Shown in pieces: positions 1-5,464 of a stretch of DNA of 5,724 bases (position 1 is the stretch's first letter; the number at the start of each line of letters is the position of its first letter). Source of the stretch: Acetobacteraceae bacterium. Its GTDB lineage: Bacteria > Pseudomonadota > Alphaproteobacteria > Acetobacterales > Acetobacteraceae. Below the pieces are notes generated by a model. That model searched no databases, was not told the origin of the DNA, and saw only the letters and a list, made by a program, of their open reading frames with translations. Location: the NCBI GenBank assembly GCA_027311485.1, contig DAICYU010000299.1, positions 1-5,724 of the forward strand, read 5' to 3'. A program made the translations under genes and the position numbers.

Positions 1-229
1 AGGTCGTCAGCCCGGACCAGTGCCGCCGGCGGTTGAACAGGGCCAGTCCAACGGTGCGGTTACCATCGACAGCCTCAACAAGCACTGGATCGGCAAAACG
101 CTCCTCGATCAGGCAGCCGGTCCAGGTCCAGCTTTGAAAGAACGATCCGGCCGACCGCTGCTCCAGATCGCGCCAGCGACGGCCCAACGCGGCGAAGTCC
201 GTCACCGGACCGACGTGAACCGACGTCAC
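1..229 (-). CDS. GNAT/CelD-like acyltransferase, N-terminal part (runs off left edge)
   Basis: The reading frame starts with GTG at 229 and stays open for 76 codons to the window edge, so the C-terminal part is missing. The visible protein has a W-R-D-L-E segment (about residues 19-23), then S-F-F-Q-S-W-T-W (29-36), then a beta strand reading P-V-L-V-E-A-V-D-G followed by V-G-L-A-L-F. This order resembles the N-terminus of the CelD/BcsL-type GNAT acetyltransferases found in polysaccharide loci, where it is proposed to acylate sugar or glycan intermediates. The GTG overlaps the TGA of the upstream glycosyltransferase as GTGA. There is no Shine-Dalgarno sequence before it, so translation is probably coupled. 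The catalytic GNAT core is not visible, so the family call rests on the N-terminal pattern only. The exact start is moderately certain; an internal GTG at codon 9 is the alternative. Confidence 0.68.
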   Translation of the reverse strand, partial: MTSVHVGPVTDFAALGRRWRDLEQRSAGSFFQSWTWTGCLIEERFADPVLVEAVDGNRTVGLALFNRRRHWSGLTT

Positions 230-1356
230 GAGACGGCGCCGGCCCCGCGCCAGAACGCGCCGTATGTCGCGAACATCGCTGCCTGATCGAACTCCGCGCG
301 TGCCTTCGCCAGGTTTGCGGTCCCAAGTTCCGCTCGCAGTGCAGGGTCGGCGATCAGGGCCGCCAGGCTGCCGGCAAGGGCCGCGTCATCGGGCGGCGTG
401 ATGAAGCGTGAATTCGCCGCCGCGACCATCAGCCGAACGTCGCCGACATCGGTGGAAACCACCGGCAGGCCACTCGCCATCGCCTCGATTACCGAAAGCG
501 GCATCTGTTCCGTGTCGGAGGTGAGGGCGAAGATGTCGAAGCTGGCATAGCATGCCGCGGTGTCGGCCCGATGGCCGGCAAATTCGACGCGGTGCCGCAC
601 TCCCAGGGATTCAGCCCGGCTTTCCAACGCCACCCGTTCGGGACCATCACCCACGATAACCAGCCGGCCGGCGGGCAGGCGGGCGAAGGCGTGCAACAGG
701 CGCGACAGGTTCTTTTCTGGCCGCAGCGCGGCGACGGTGCCGATCACCGGTTCGGTCCCGCCGCGCCGCGTGCCGTCGCTGGCGAAGCGATCCAGGTCGA
801 TGCCGTTCGGCACGTAGCGGATCATACGCTCCGGCAATTTCCACACCTGCGATGCGATGCGTACCAGGTTGCGGGACGGCAGGATCACCGGACTGCGGCC
901 CAGGGCGATTCGTCTAAGCCAGATGCGGCGCTGCAACTGGCCGTCGCGCTCCTCCGGCCCGAAGCCGTCGACAACATGCAGATGCCGCGCGACTGGAAGA
1001 ATGTTGGCGAGTGCGAACTCGATCGCGCCCCAGTTGCAGGTGACCAGCACATCGGGCGCCCAGGCCCGCACCTGACGGCGGAAGCGCCAGGCGTTTGCCA
1101 GGATCGCGTGCTTGGTGGCGCTAACGGCCGGGAATGTGACATCCAGGCCGGGGTGCAGCCGTTCCCGGCAGTCCAGTCTGCCATCCAGCGCCACAACGAT
1201 GTGGCGGAAGGCGGCCCCAAAATGATTGGCGATCGCGGCGAAGCGAACCTGCGCCCCCCCGACGGCAAACGTGGGAAAGACATGCGCCACCAACGGCGGC
1301 CGGCTGGCCGCTACCGCTTGACTTTCCGTCCGTGCTTCGCCGAGACAGCTGACCAT
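226..1356 (-). CDS. Family 4-type (GT-B) glycosyltransferase
   Basis: This 376-residue protein is a typical length for retaining GT-B glycosyltransferases of family GT4, which move a sugar from an activated donor to a glycan or lipid acceptor at the cytoplasmic membrane face. The N-terminal acceptor domain opens with H-V-F-P-T-F-A-V-G-G-A-Q (about 25-36). The C-terminal donor domain shows P-N-G-I-D (183-187), R212 and K215 in R-P-E-K-N for nucleotide-diphosphate binding, V-G-D-G-P-E-R (235-241), and the E-x7-E motif (E283, E291) followed by A-M-A-S-G-L-P-V-V. The donor and acceptor sugars cannot be read from sequence. The ATG at 1356 is chosen as the first ATG before the conserved core. It lacks a clear Shine-Dalgarno sequence, and a GTG at 1290 just before A-H-V-F-P-T is a real alternative. 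The frame stays open upstream to 1839, but that part is antisense to the beta-helix gene and reads as low-complexity. The gene is followed by an overlapping acyltransferase gene, which suggests an exopolysaccharide or surface-glycan operon. Confidence 0.88.
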   Translation of the reverse strand: MVSCLGEARTESQAVAASRPPLVAHVFPTFAVGGAQVRFAAIANHFGAAFRHIVVALDGRLDCRERLHPGLDVTFPAVSATKHAILANAWRFRRQVRAWAPDVLVTCNWGAIEFALANILPVARHLHVVDGFGPEERDGQLQRRIWLRRIALGRSPVILPSRNLVRIASQVWKLPERMIRYVPNGIDLDRFASDGTRRGGTEPVIGTVAALRPEKNLSRLLHAFARLPAGRLVIVGDGPERVALESRAESLGVRHRVEFAGHRADTAACYASFDIFALTSDTEQMPLSVIEAMASGLPVVSTDVGDVRLMVAAANSRFITPPDDAALAGSLAALIADPALRAELGTANLAKARAEFDQAAMFATYGAFWRGAGAVS

Positions 1357-2287
1357 GATAGGGCGTTGGCTTAAAGCAATAGTTCCGGCGACTGCAATCC
1401 TTTGCGTGTCGCCGGCCTTCGCGCGGGACATCCGGGTCGGCCCGCACCGGGCCTTGCATCTGCCCAGCGAGGCGGCATTGCAGGTGCGCGACGGCGACGT
1501 GGTGCGCATCGATCCGGGCACGTATGCCGACTGCGCCACCTGGACGGCGAACCGGCTGCGGATCGAGGCGGCGGCACCGGGCGTGGTGCTGGCTGGCAAG
1601 AGTTGCGCCGGAAAGGGGATATTCATTACGCAGGGAAACGATATCACCATCCGGGGCATCACCTTCCAGGATGCCACCGTGCCCGACCGCAACGGCGCCG
1701 GCATCCGCGCGGAGGGACGCAACATGACCGTCGAGCACAGCCGGTTCCTGCACAATGAAAACGGCATCCTCGCCGGCGGTGGGCGGGATAGCGTGTTGCG
1801 GATCACCGACAGTGAATTCGTTGACAACGGCGCCTGCATCCGCGCCTGTGCCCACGGGGTTTACGCCGGCGCGCCGATCAAACGGCTGGAGATCGTGCGC
1901 AGCTTGTTCTACGGCACCCGGATTGCCCACCACATCAAGTCCCGCGCCCTGAACACCTTGGTAAAGGACAGCCGGATCGAGGACGGCCCGGACGGCACGT
2001 CCAGCTACCTGATCGATGTGCCGAACGGCGGCAACGTGCTGATCGAAGGCAATGTCATGGAAAAGGGGCCACAGAGCAGCAACCCCGGCGTGGCGATCCC
2101 GATTGGCGAGGAGGGTGTGACGAATCCAACCGCTTCGCTGATCATCCGCAACAATATGTTCCGTAATGACACCGGCCGGCGGACCGTCTTCGTCAGCAAC
2201 CGGACCACGACAAAGGCCCAGATGCAGGACAATGTGCTGACCGGCGATGTTGCGGAACTCGACGGCCCGGGCGGACCCACGCCGTAG
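1355..2287 (+). CDS. Secreted right-handed parallel beta-helix protein
   Basis: This 310-residue protein begins with a Sec-type signal peptide: R4 and K7, a hydrophobic stretch I9-V18, and a cleavage site after A21-F22-A23. The mature part is built of short repeated strand-turn units with many Asn, Asp and Gly turns (for example N-D-I-T-I-R-G-I-T-F, then N-M-T-V-E-H-S-R-F, then L-R-I-T-D-S-E-F, L-E-I-V-R-S-L-F, V-L-I-E-G-N-V and L-I-I-R-N-N-M-F). This is the signature of the pectate-lyase-like parallel beta-helix fold. Conserved-looking features are H-G-V-Y-A-G (167-172), H192-H193-I-K-S-R-A and G-T-S-S-Y-L-I-D-V-P-N-G-G (214-226). Such proteins bind, cleave or epimerise polysaccharides in the periplasm or outside the cell; no catalytic triad can be assigned here. 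The start is supported by the signal peptide and by an in-frame stop at 1319-1321. It overlaps the start codon of the divergent glycosyltransferase. A weak GAGA ribosome site lies at 1342-1345. Confidence 0.85.
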   Translation: MIGRWLKAIVPATAILCVSPAFARDIRVGPHRALHLPSEAALQVRDGDVVRIDPGTYADCATWTANRLRIEAAAPGVVLAGKSCAGKGIFITQGNDITIRGITFQDATVPDRNGAGIRAEGRNMTVEHSRFLHNENGILAGGGRDSVLRITDSEFVDNGACIRACAHGVYAGAPIKRLEIVRSLFYGTRIAHHIKSRALNTLVKDSRIEDGPDGTSSYLIDVPNGGNVLIEGNVMEKGPQSSNPGVAIPIGEEGVTNPTASLIIRNNMFRNDTGRRTVFVSNRTTTKAQMQDNVLTGDVAELDGPGGPTP

Positions 2288-2295
2288 GACGCCAT

Positions 2296-2317
2296 CGCCC
2301 GATGCCGCCGCCGGGCG
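2296..2317. terminator. Possible weak terminator hairpin between convergent genes
   Basis: The 32-base gap between the convergent beta-helix and AtuA-family stop codons holds an inverted repeat, CGCCCG (2296-2301) and CGGGCG (2312-2317), with a 10-base loop. The stem is pure GC and could serve both transcripts. No T-run follows on either strand, so it is not a canonical intrinsic terminator. In DNA this GC-rich such a stem can arise by chance. Confidence 0.22.
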
Positions 2318-2319
2318 CT

Positions 2320-3735
2320 TCAGCCTGGGGCGCTGGCGTTCGACATCGTCTCGATCTCCACCGGGAACAGCGAGTCGGCGTCCTCAACCCGCAGCAGGTG
2401 ATAGACATTGAACCGATAGGCCGGCCCAAGCGAAACCTCAGGTGGGGTGAACGGAAAGGCTATGTTTCCGGCGGTCGATAGCCGCCCAGGGTAGCCGTAA
2501 TGCAGCAGGAACTGCTTGCAGGACCGCACAACCTCGGCCGCGCGCTCCGGCGTCGAGGCGATGCATTCGCCGATAATGAAGATTTCCTGTGGCGGCGGCT
2601 CATTCTCGGGCACCACCATCCGCACGCCATCAATGCCATAGACGCGGAATGTCAGCGTGTAGTCCACCGGCTGGTCCTCGCAGACCAGGCTTTGCACCAG
2701 CTCGGCCACCTTCGGCAGCAGCGCCTTGCATTGGGCGATGAACCGCGGATCGGCTGACCCGCACAGCAGAACCGCCCGCTCCCCGATCCTGCACGCGCCT
2801 TCCAGCTTGATGGTTGGTTGCGTCGTGTCGCGCCAGACCGCCCCGCTGACCCGGGCGCGACGGTCATCCACCGATTCATACCGCGCATGTGTCAGGTCGA
2901 GCGTGCCATCGGGCTCCTGCATGGTGAACGGATCAGCCTGTTCATACAGGCTGTGTGCTGCGACCGAGGTCGGTGTTGCCCGTCGCTCCGGGTTCATGCT
3001 TTCCAGCACGAAGCCGTCATGGTCCAGTTCAGCGAGGATCGGATCACGGCCCCCCGGCACGCAGCACAGGGAACCGCATTCGATGATCTTCGCCATGTGC
3101 ATGGCAAGGCCCACGGGCAGCCCCAGCACCGCCGGCAAGGACGCAAATATCGCCGTGTCGCATGCTCGGCCGGCGACAATGACATCCACATCGGCTTCCA
3201 GTGCCTTGCGGAACGGTCCCATTCCCATCTGACCGACGATATGCGCGGCATCGGCGATGTCCGCCTCGGTCAGGGCCGGCATTCCGTCGAAGCTGACGAT
3301 GTTGCCGGCCTGGACGGCGCTTGCCAGTAGCGGCCGCGGGATGTCTGCCCGTATCACCGCCATACGGAAGCTCAGCCGGTCCGCCTGCGCGATTTCCCGC
3401 AACGTCGCCAGAGTGGCGTCCAGATGCGGCGCCGCGCCGGCCGATCCGGCGGTTCCGATCACCAGCGGCACGTCCAGCGACCGGGCCGCCTGCAGCACGC
3501 GGCGCAGATCCCGCCGCGTTGCTTGCGGGGATGTCGCCATCTCCCCTTTGCCCAGGTAGGTCGGCCCGATGTCGATCGAGCCCATGTCGCAGCCGATAAG
3601 ATCCGGCTTCCGTTCGATCCCGGCGCGAAAGGATGGTGCCGGGATGCCATAGCCCAGTTGCCCCGAGGCCCCGAGCAGACGAATTGGCCGTGGCGAACGG
3701 CGCAACTCAGCGATGACGCGGCCAGATGCACTCAT
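2320..3735 (-). CDS. AtuA/DUF1446-family protein
   Basis: This 471-residue protein matches the DUF1446 family named after AtuA of the acyclic-terpene (citronellol/geraniol) utilisation cluster of Pseudomonas. The biochemical role of AtuA is not established. Visible family features are the glycine-rich G-A-S-G-Q-L-G-Y-G (22-30), G-C-D-M-G-S-I-D-I-G-P (48-58), G-T-A-G-S-A-G (94-100), V-A-G-R-A-C-D-T-A-I-F-A (187-198), M-A-K-I-I-E-C-G-S (214-222) and H-S-L-Y-E-Q-A-D-P-F (261-270). There is a Cys cluster at C220, C224 and C225. No signal peptide or membrane segment is seen, so it is cytoplasmic. Its ATG overlaps the TGA of the DUF4387 gene as ATGA, so it is the third gene of the operon and probably translationally coupled. 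No other atu genes are visible, so a terpene substrate should not be assumed and I give no symbol. Confidence 0.88.
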   Translation of the reverse strand: MSASGRVIAELRRSPRPIRLLGASGQLGYGIPAPSFRAGIERKPDLIGCDMGSIDIGPTYLGKGEMATSPQATRRDLRRVLQAARSLDVPLVIGTAGSAGAAPHLDATLATLREIAQADRLSFRMAVIRADIPRPLLASAVQAGNIVSFDGMPALTEADIADAAHIVGQMGMGPFRKALEADVDVIVAGRACDTAIFASLPAVLGLPVGLAMHMAKIIECGSLCCVPGGRDPILAELDHDGFVLESMNPERRATPTSVAAHSLYEQADPFTMQEPDGTLDLTHARYESVDDRRARVSGAVWRDTTQPTIKLEGACRIGERAVLLCGSADPRFIAQCKALLPKVAELVQSLVCEDQPVDYTLTFRVYGIDGVRMVVPENEPPPQEIFIIGECIASTPERAAEVVRSCKQFLLHYGYPGRLSTAGNIAFPFTPPEVSLGPAYRFNVYHLLRVEDADSLFPVEIETMSNASAPG

Positions 3736-4037
3736 GGTATCTCGATCCCGAGCAGGGGGGCGTGCTGCTGCGCGCCGTATATGTCCCGATCGCCCGGATC
3801 GCCGGCCATGACCTGCCGGGCGAGCACGATCTTGATCGCGCGGCCGACAGGGTAGGGGATGATGATCACGTCCTCGGCCGCGACCCGGAACAGACCGGCG
3901 ATATGGTCGCGGCCGAGGGTGGGAGATTGGACCACGCGCTGATAGTCCGCATCGCTGCCCAGCATGATGTCCAGCGTCAGGCGACGTGGTCCGGCGTTTT
4001 TGCTGCGGATGACCTGCGCGATGTCCGAGAGTTTCAC
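3732..4037 (-). CDS. DUF4387 small protein
   Basis: This 101-residue protein starts with GTG at 4037. It carries the hallmarks I associate with DUF4387: R-S-K-N-A-G-P (11-17) near the N-terminus, A-I-K-I-V-L-A-R in the middle, and D-R-D-I-Y-G-A-Q-Q-H-A-P-L-L (83-96) close to the C-terminal I-E-I. No function is established. The domain commonly sits beside AtuA/DUF1446 proteins, so it may be a partner subunit (inference). The GTG overlaps the TGA of the amidohydrolase as GTGA, and the gene's own TGA overlaps the AtuA-family ATG as ATGA. A GGAG lies 11 bases upstream of the GTG, too far to be a strong ribosome site, which fits coupling. The same frame stays open much farther upstream, but that stretch is another frame of the amidohydrolase gene and reads as Arg/Pro/His-rich noise. 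The V/M-K-L-S-D-I-A start matches the domain's beginning. Confidence 0.85.
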   Translation of the reverse strand: MKLSDIAQVIRSKNAGPRRLTLDIMLGSDADYQRVVQSPTLGRDHIAGLFRVAAEDVIIIPYPVGRAIKIVLARQVMAGDPGDRDIYGAQQHAPLLGIEIP

Positions 4038-5260
4038 AGGCGGTGCAACTCCGCCCGCGGCCGGGTGACGGTGCGAGCGCCGTGCTTGAACACGACCAGC
4101 GGGGCCTTTATCTCGGCCACCACCTGCTCGGGCGTCGTGGCGTCCATGATGACGATGTCGGCCGGATTGCCGACGGCGATGCCGTAATCCTTGAGGTTCA
4201 TCAGCTTGGCCGAACGCGTGGTGAGCATGTGGAAGCAGTCGCGCAGGCGGCGGGACTCGCCGATCTGGCAGACATTGGCCTGTAGGTTCGCCATGCGCAC
4301 CAGGTTGCCGTCGCCCAGGGGCGTGAATGGATTCAGGATGTTGTTGCTGGAGATGGAACAGTTGACCCCGTTTTCCACCAGCACGTTGGCGTCGGCCACG
4401 CCGCGGCGGACGCTGTGCGTCTGGTCGCGGCCCATCATGTAAAGGTCTGTTGCAGGCAGGACGGTGACCGCGACCCCGGCATCGGCGATTTCGGCAGCCA
4501 GCGCCGTCAGGTCGGGCGGCGGCAGCGTCGAATATTTGCATCCGTGCCCGACCGCGACCCGGCCGCCCAAGCCATATTTCCGCGTCAGCTCGCACACCAG
4601 ATGAATGTCCATGTCCGCCGGGCTGTTGCCGGAGTCGAGGTGCATATCGATGTGGACATCGTATTCGCGGGCGAGTTCGAAGATGCGGCGGATCTGGCCG
4701 CTTTTGTCGGGGTCGTAGTTGGGGGCCGCGCCGATCACCGGGGCGCCTCGCTTCAGCGCTTCGACCAGCAACTGGTCGGAGCGGGGATTGTTGGTCAGTC
4801 CCTCCTGAGGAAACACGCAGAGTTCGATGTCGATCGCCCAGGCGTAGTCGCGTCGCAACTGCTCCAGTGCGTTGAAGCTGCGCATTTCCACACCGCCATC
4901 CAGTTCGACATGGGTGCGCATCCGTGTGGTGCCATGCTTGATGCAGTTTTCCAATGTTGCACTGGCGCGGCGGTAGACATCCTCCTCGGTGAAGGTCTGC
5001 TTGACGGCGGCGACGCGGGGTACAGCATTGGCGTTGCGACCATCTTCCGGCGGACAGCGGTCGATGATGCGGGTCTTGTCGAGATGGATGTGGGTTTCGA
5101 TCAGGCCGCCGCACGCCAGGTTGCCCTGGGCATCATAAGCCGGTGCATCGGCGCCAAGCCCGGGCGCCATGGCGGCGATCCGGCCGCCCTGCACCCCGAT
5201 ATCGATCGGTGGCTGTTCCGGACTGTCGGCCAGTCGTACGTTGCGAATAACCAGATCCAT
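4034..5260 (-). CDS. Cytosine-deaminase-like amidohydrolase with altered active site
   Basis: This 408-residue protein belongs to the amidohydrolase superfamily (metal-dependent TIM barrel with flanking beta-sandwich), cytosine deaminase-like branch. In order it shows an N-terminal sandwich strand (D-L-V-I-R-N-V-R-L), the metal motif H57-I-H59-L-D-K, T-R-M-R-T-H-V (112-118), F150-P-Q-E-G with the glutamine used for base binding in CodA, H203 and H207 in V-H-I-D-M-H-L-D-S, H239 in V-G-H-G, and T-V-L-P-A-T-D-L-Y-M-M-G-R (266-278). Aligned by eye to E. coli CodA, the catalytic Glu217 position is Ser210 and the metal-binding Asp313 position is Asn306 (S-S-N-N-I-L-N-P-F), so it is unlikely to be an ordinary cytosine deaminase. 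It is cytoplasmic and first in a three-gene overlapping operon, divergent from marR. The ATG at 5260 is preceded by a good ribosome site, AGGGGA, four bases upstream. The substrate is unknown. Confidence 0.87.
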   Translation of the reverse strand: MDLVIRNVRLADSPEQPPIDIGVQGGRIAAMAPGLGADAPAYDAQGNLACGGLIETHIHLDKTRIIDRCPPEDGRNANAVPRVAAVKQTFTEEDVYRRASATLENCIKHGTTRMRTHVELDGGVEMRSFNALEQLRRDYAWAIDIELCVFPQEGLTNNPRSDQLLVEALKRGAPVIGAAPNYDPDKSGQIRRIFELAREYDVHIDMHLDSGNSPADMDIHLVCELTRKYGLGGRVAVGHGCKYSTLPPPDLTALAAEIADAGVAVTVLPATDLYMMGRDQTHSVRRGVADANVLVENGVNCSISSNNILNPFTPLGDGNLVRMANLQANVCQIGESRRLRDCFHMLTTRSAKLMNLKDYGIAVGNPADIVIMDATTPEQVVAEIKAPLVVFKHGARTVTRPRAELHRL

Positions 5261-5263
5261 GCT

Positions 5264-5270
5264 GTCCCCT
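5264..5270 (-). promoter_or_regulatory. Ribosome binding site of the amidohydrolase operon
   Basis: On the minus strand the sequence reads TAGGGGA followed by cagc and the ATG at 5260. This is the only clear Shine-Dalgarno-like site among the minus-strand genes here. It supports the ATG at 5260 as the operon's first start, while the two downstream genes rely on stop/start overlaps. Confidence 0.6.
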
Positions 5271-5317
5271 AGAGTCGCGCTCTCTCGTCATGGCCGGGCC
5301 AAGCCCAACCGGAAGCG

Positions 5318-5348
5318 AGTGTGCCGTGCGATCCTACCCCGGTGTCAA
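5318..5348 (-). promoter_or_regulatory. Candidate sigma70-type promoter for the amidohydrolase operon
   Basis: On the minus strand a perfect TTGACA (5348-5343) is followed after 19 bases by CACACT (5323-5318). That spacer is long and the -10 is poor (3 of 6), so only the -35 is convincing. It would place the transcript start roughly 45 to 50 bases before the amidohydrolase ATG. The -35 lies inside the palindrome at 5338-5353. Confidence 0.35.
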
Positions 5349-5353
5349 CCGGG
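5338..5353. promoter_or_regulatory. Palindrome, candidate MarR-type operator
   Basis: CCCGGTGTCAACCGGG is a perfect inverted repeat with 6-base arms and a 4-base centre. It lies in the intergenic region between marR and the amidohydrolase operon. Its minus-strand reading contains TTGACA, so a bound dimer would cover the operon's -35. The 16-base size is in the range of MarR-family operators. It could instead be a chance GC palindrome or an RNA hairpin. Confidence 0.42.
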
Positions 5354-5436
5354 CATGGCGGCGCCGATCCTGCGTGGGGAAAGGAGCTAAAGCGTATCGT
5401 AAGCCGCATGTTGCCTAGCGGCATTGCGTTGAGCGC

Positions 5437-5464
5437 ATGACATCCGGACTGGCATCCATATGAT
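5437..5464 (+). promoter_or_regulatory. Candidate sigma70-type promoter for marR
   Basis: ATGACA (5437-5442, 5 of 6 to TTGACA), a 16-base spacer, then TATGAT (5459-5464, 5 of 6 to TATAAT). The -10 box contains the first in-frame ATG of the marR frame (5460). Transcription would begin near 5470-5472, just before a second in-frame ATG at 5475. A short inverted element, TGCG (5425-5428) and CGCA (5434-5437), touches the -35 and might be an autoregulatory site, though its arms are only four bases. Confidence 0.45.

Noticed and set aside
571..1374. Long plus-strand open frame of 267 codons opposite the glycosyltransferase.
   Set aside because: It is exactly antisense to a protein with clear GT4 motifs, and its translation has no recognisable domain. 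Long antisense frames are expected in DNA this GC-rich.
1357..1839. Upstream extension of the glycosyltransferase frame by 161 codons.
   Set aside because: It is antisense to the beta-helix gene, the sequence is Arg/Pro/Ser-rich without family similarity, and GT4 proteins normally begin close to the V-G-G-A-Q motif.
4038..5114. Upstream extension of the DUF4387 frame through the amidohydrolase gene.
   Set aside because: It is an alternative frame of a well-supported gene, reads as Arg/Pro/His-rich noise, and the DUF4387 domain begins right at the GTG at 4037.
2320..5260. Assignment of the right-hand operon to terpene (citronellol/geraniol) degradation.
   Set aside because: Only the AtuA family name points there. 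No acyl-CoA carboxylase, dehydrogenase or hydratase genes of the atu pathway are present in the window.
5296..5306. Small hairpin GGGC-CAA-GCCC in the leader of the amidohydrolase operon.
   Set aside because: A four-base stem with a three-base loop and no T-run or conserved riboswitch-like surroundings is too weak to call.
5403..5422. Inverted repeat GCCGC/GCGGC with a 10-base spacer upstream of marR.
   Set aside because: The arms are only five GC bases with imperfect flanks; this is expected by chance in GC-rich DNA.
5408..5440. Ten-codon frame (ATG to TGA) upstream of marR as a leader peptide, with AAGGAG at 5381-5386.
   Set aside because: The AAGGAG is 21 bases from the ATG, too far to serve it. 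The candidate marR promoter lies at the end of this frame, so it would not be in the marR mRNA.
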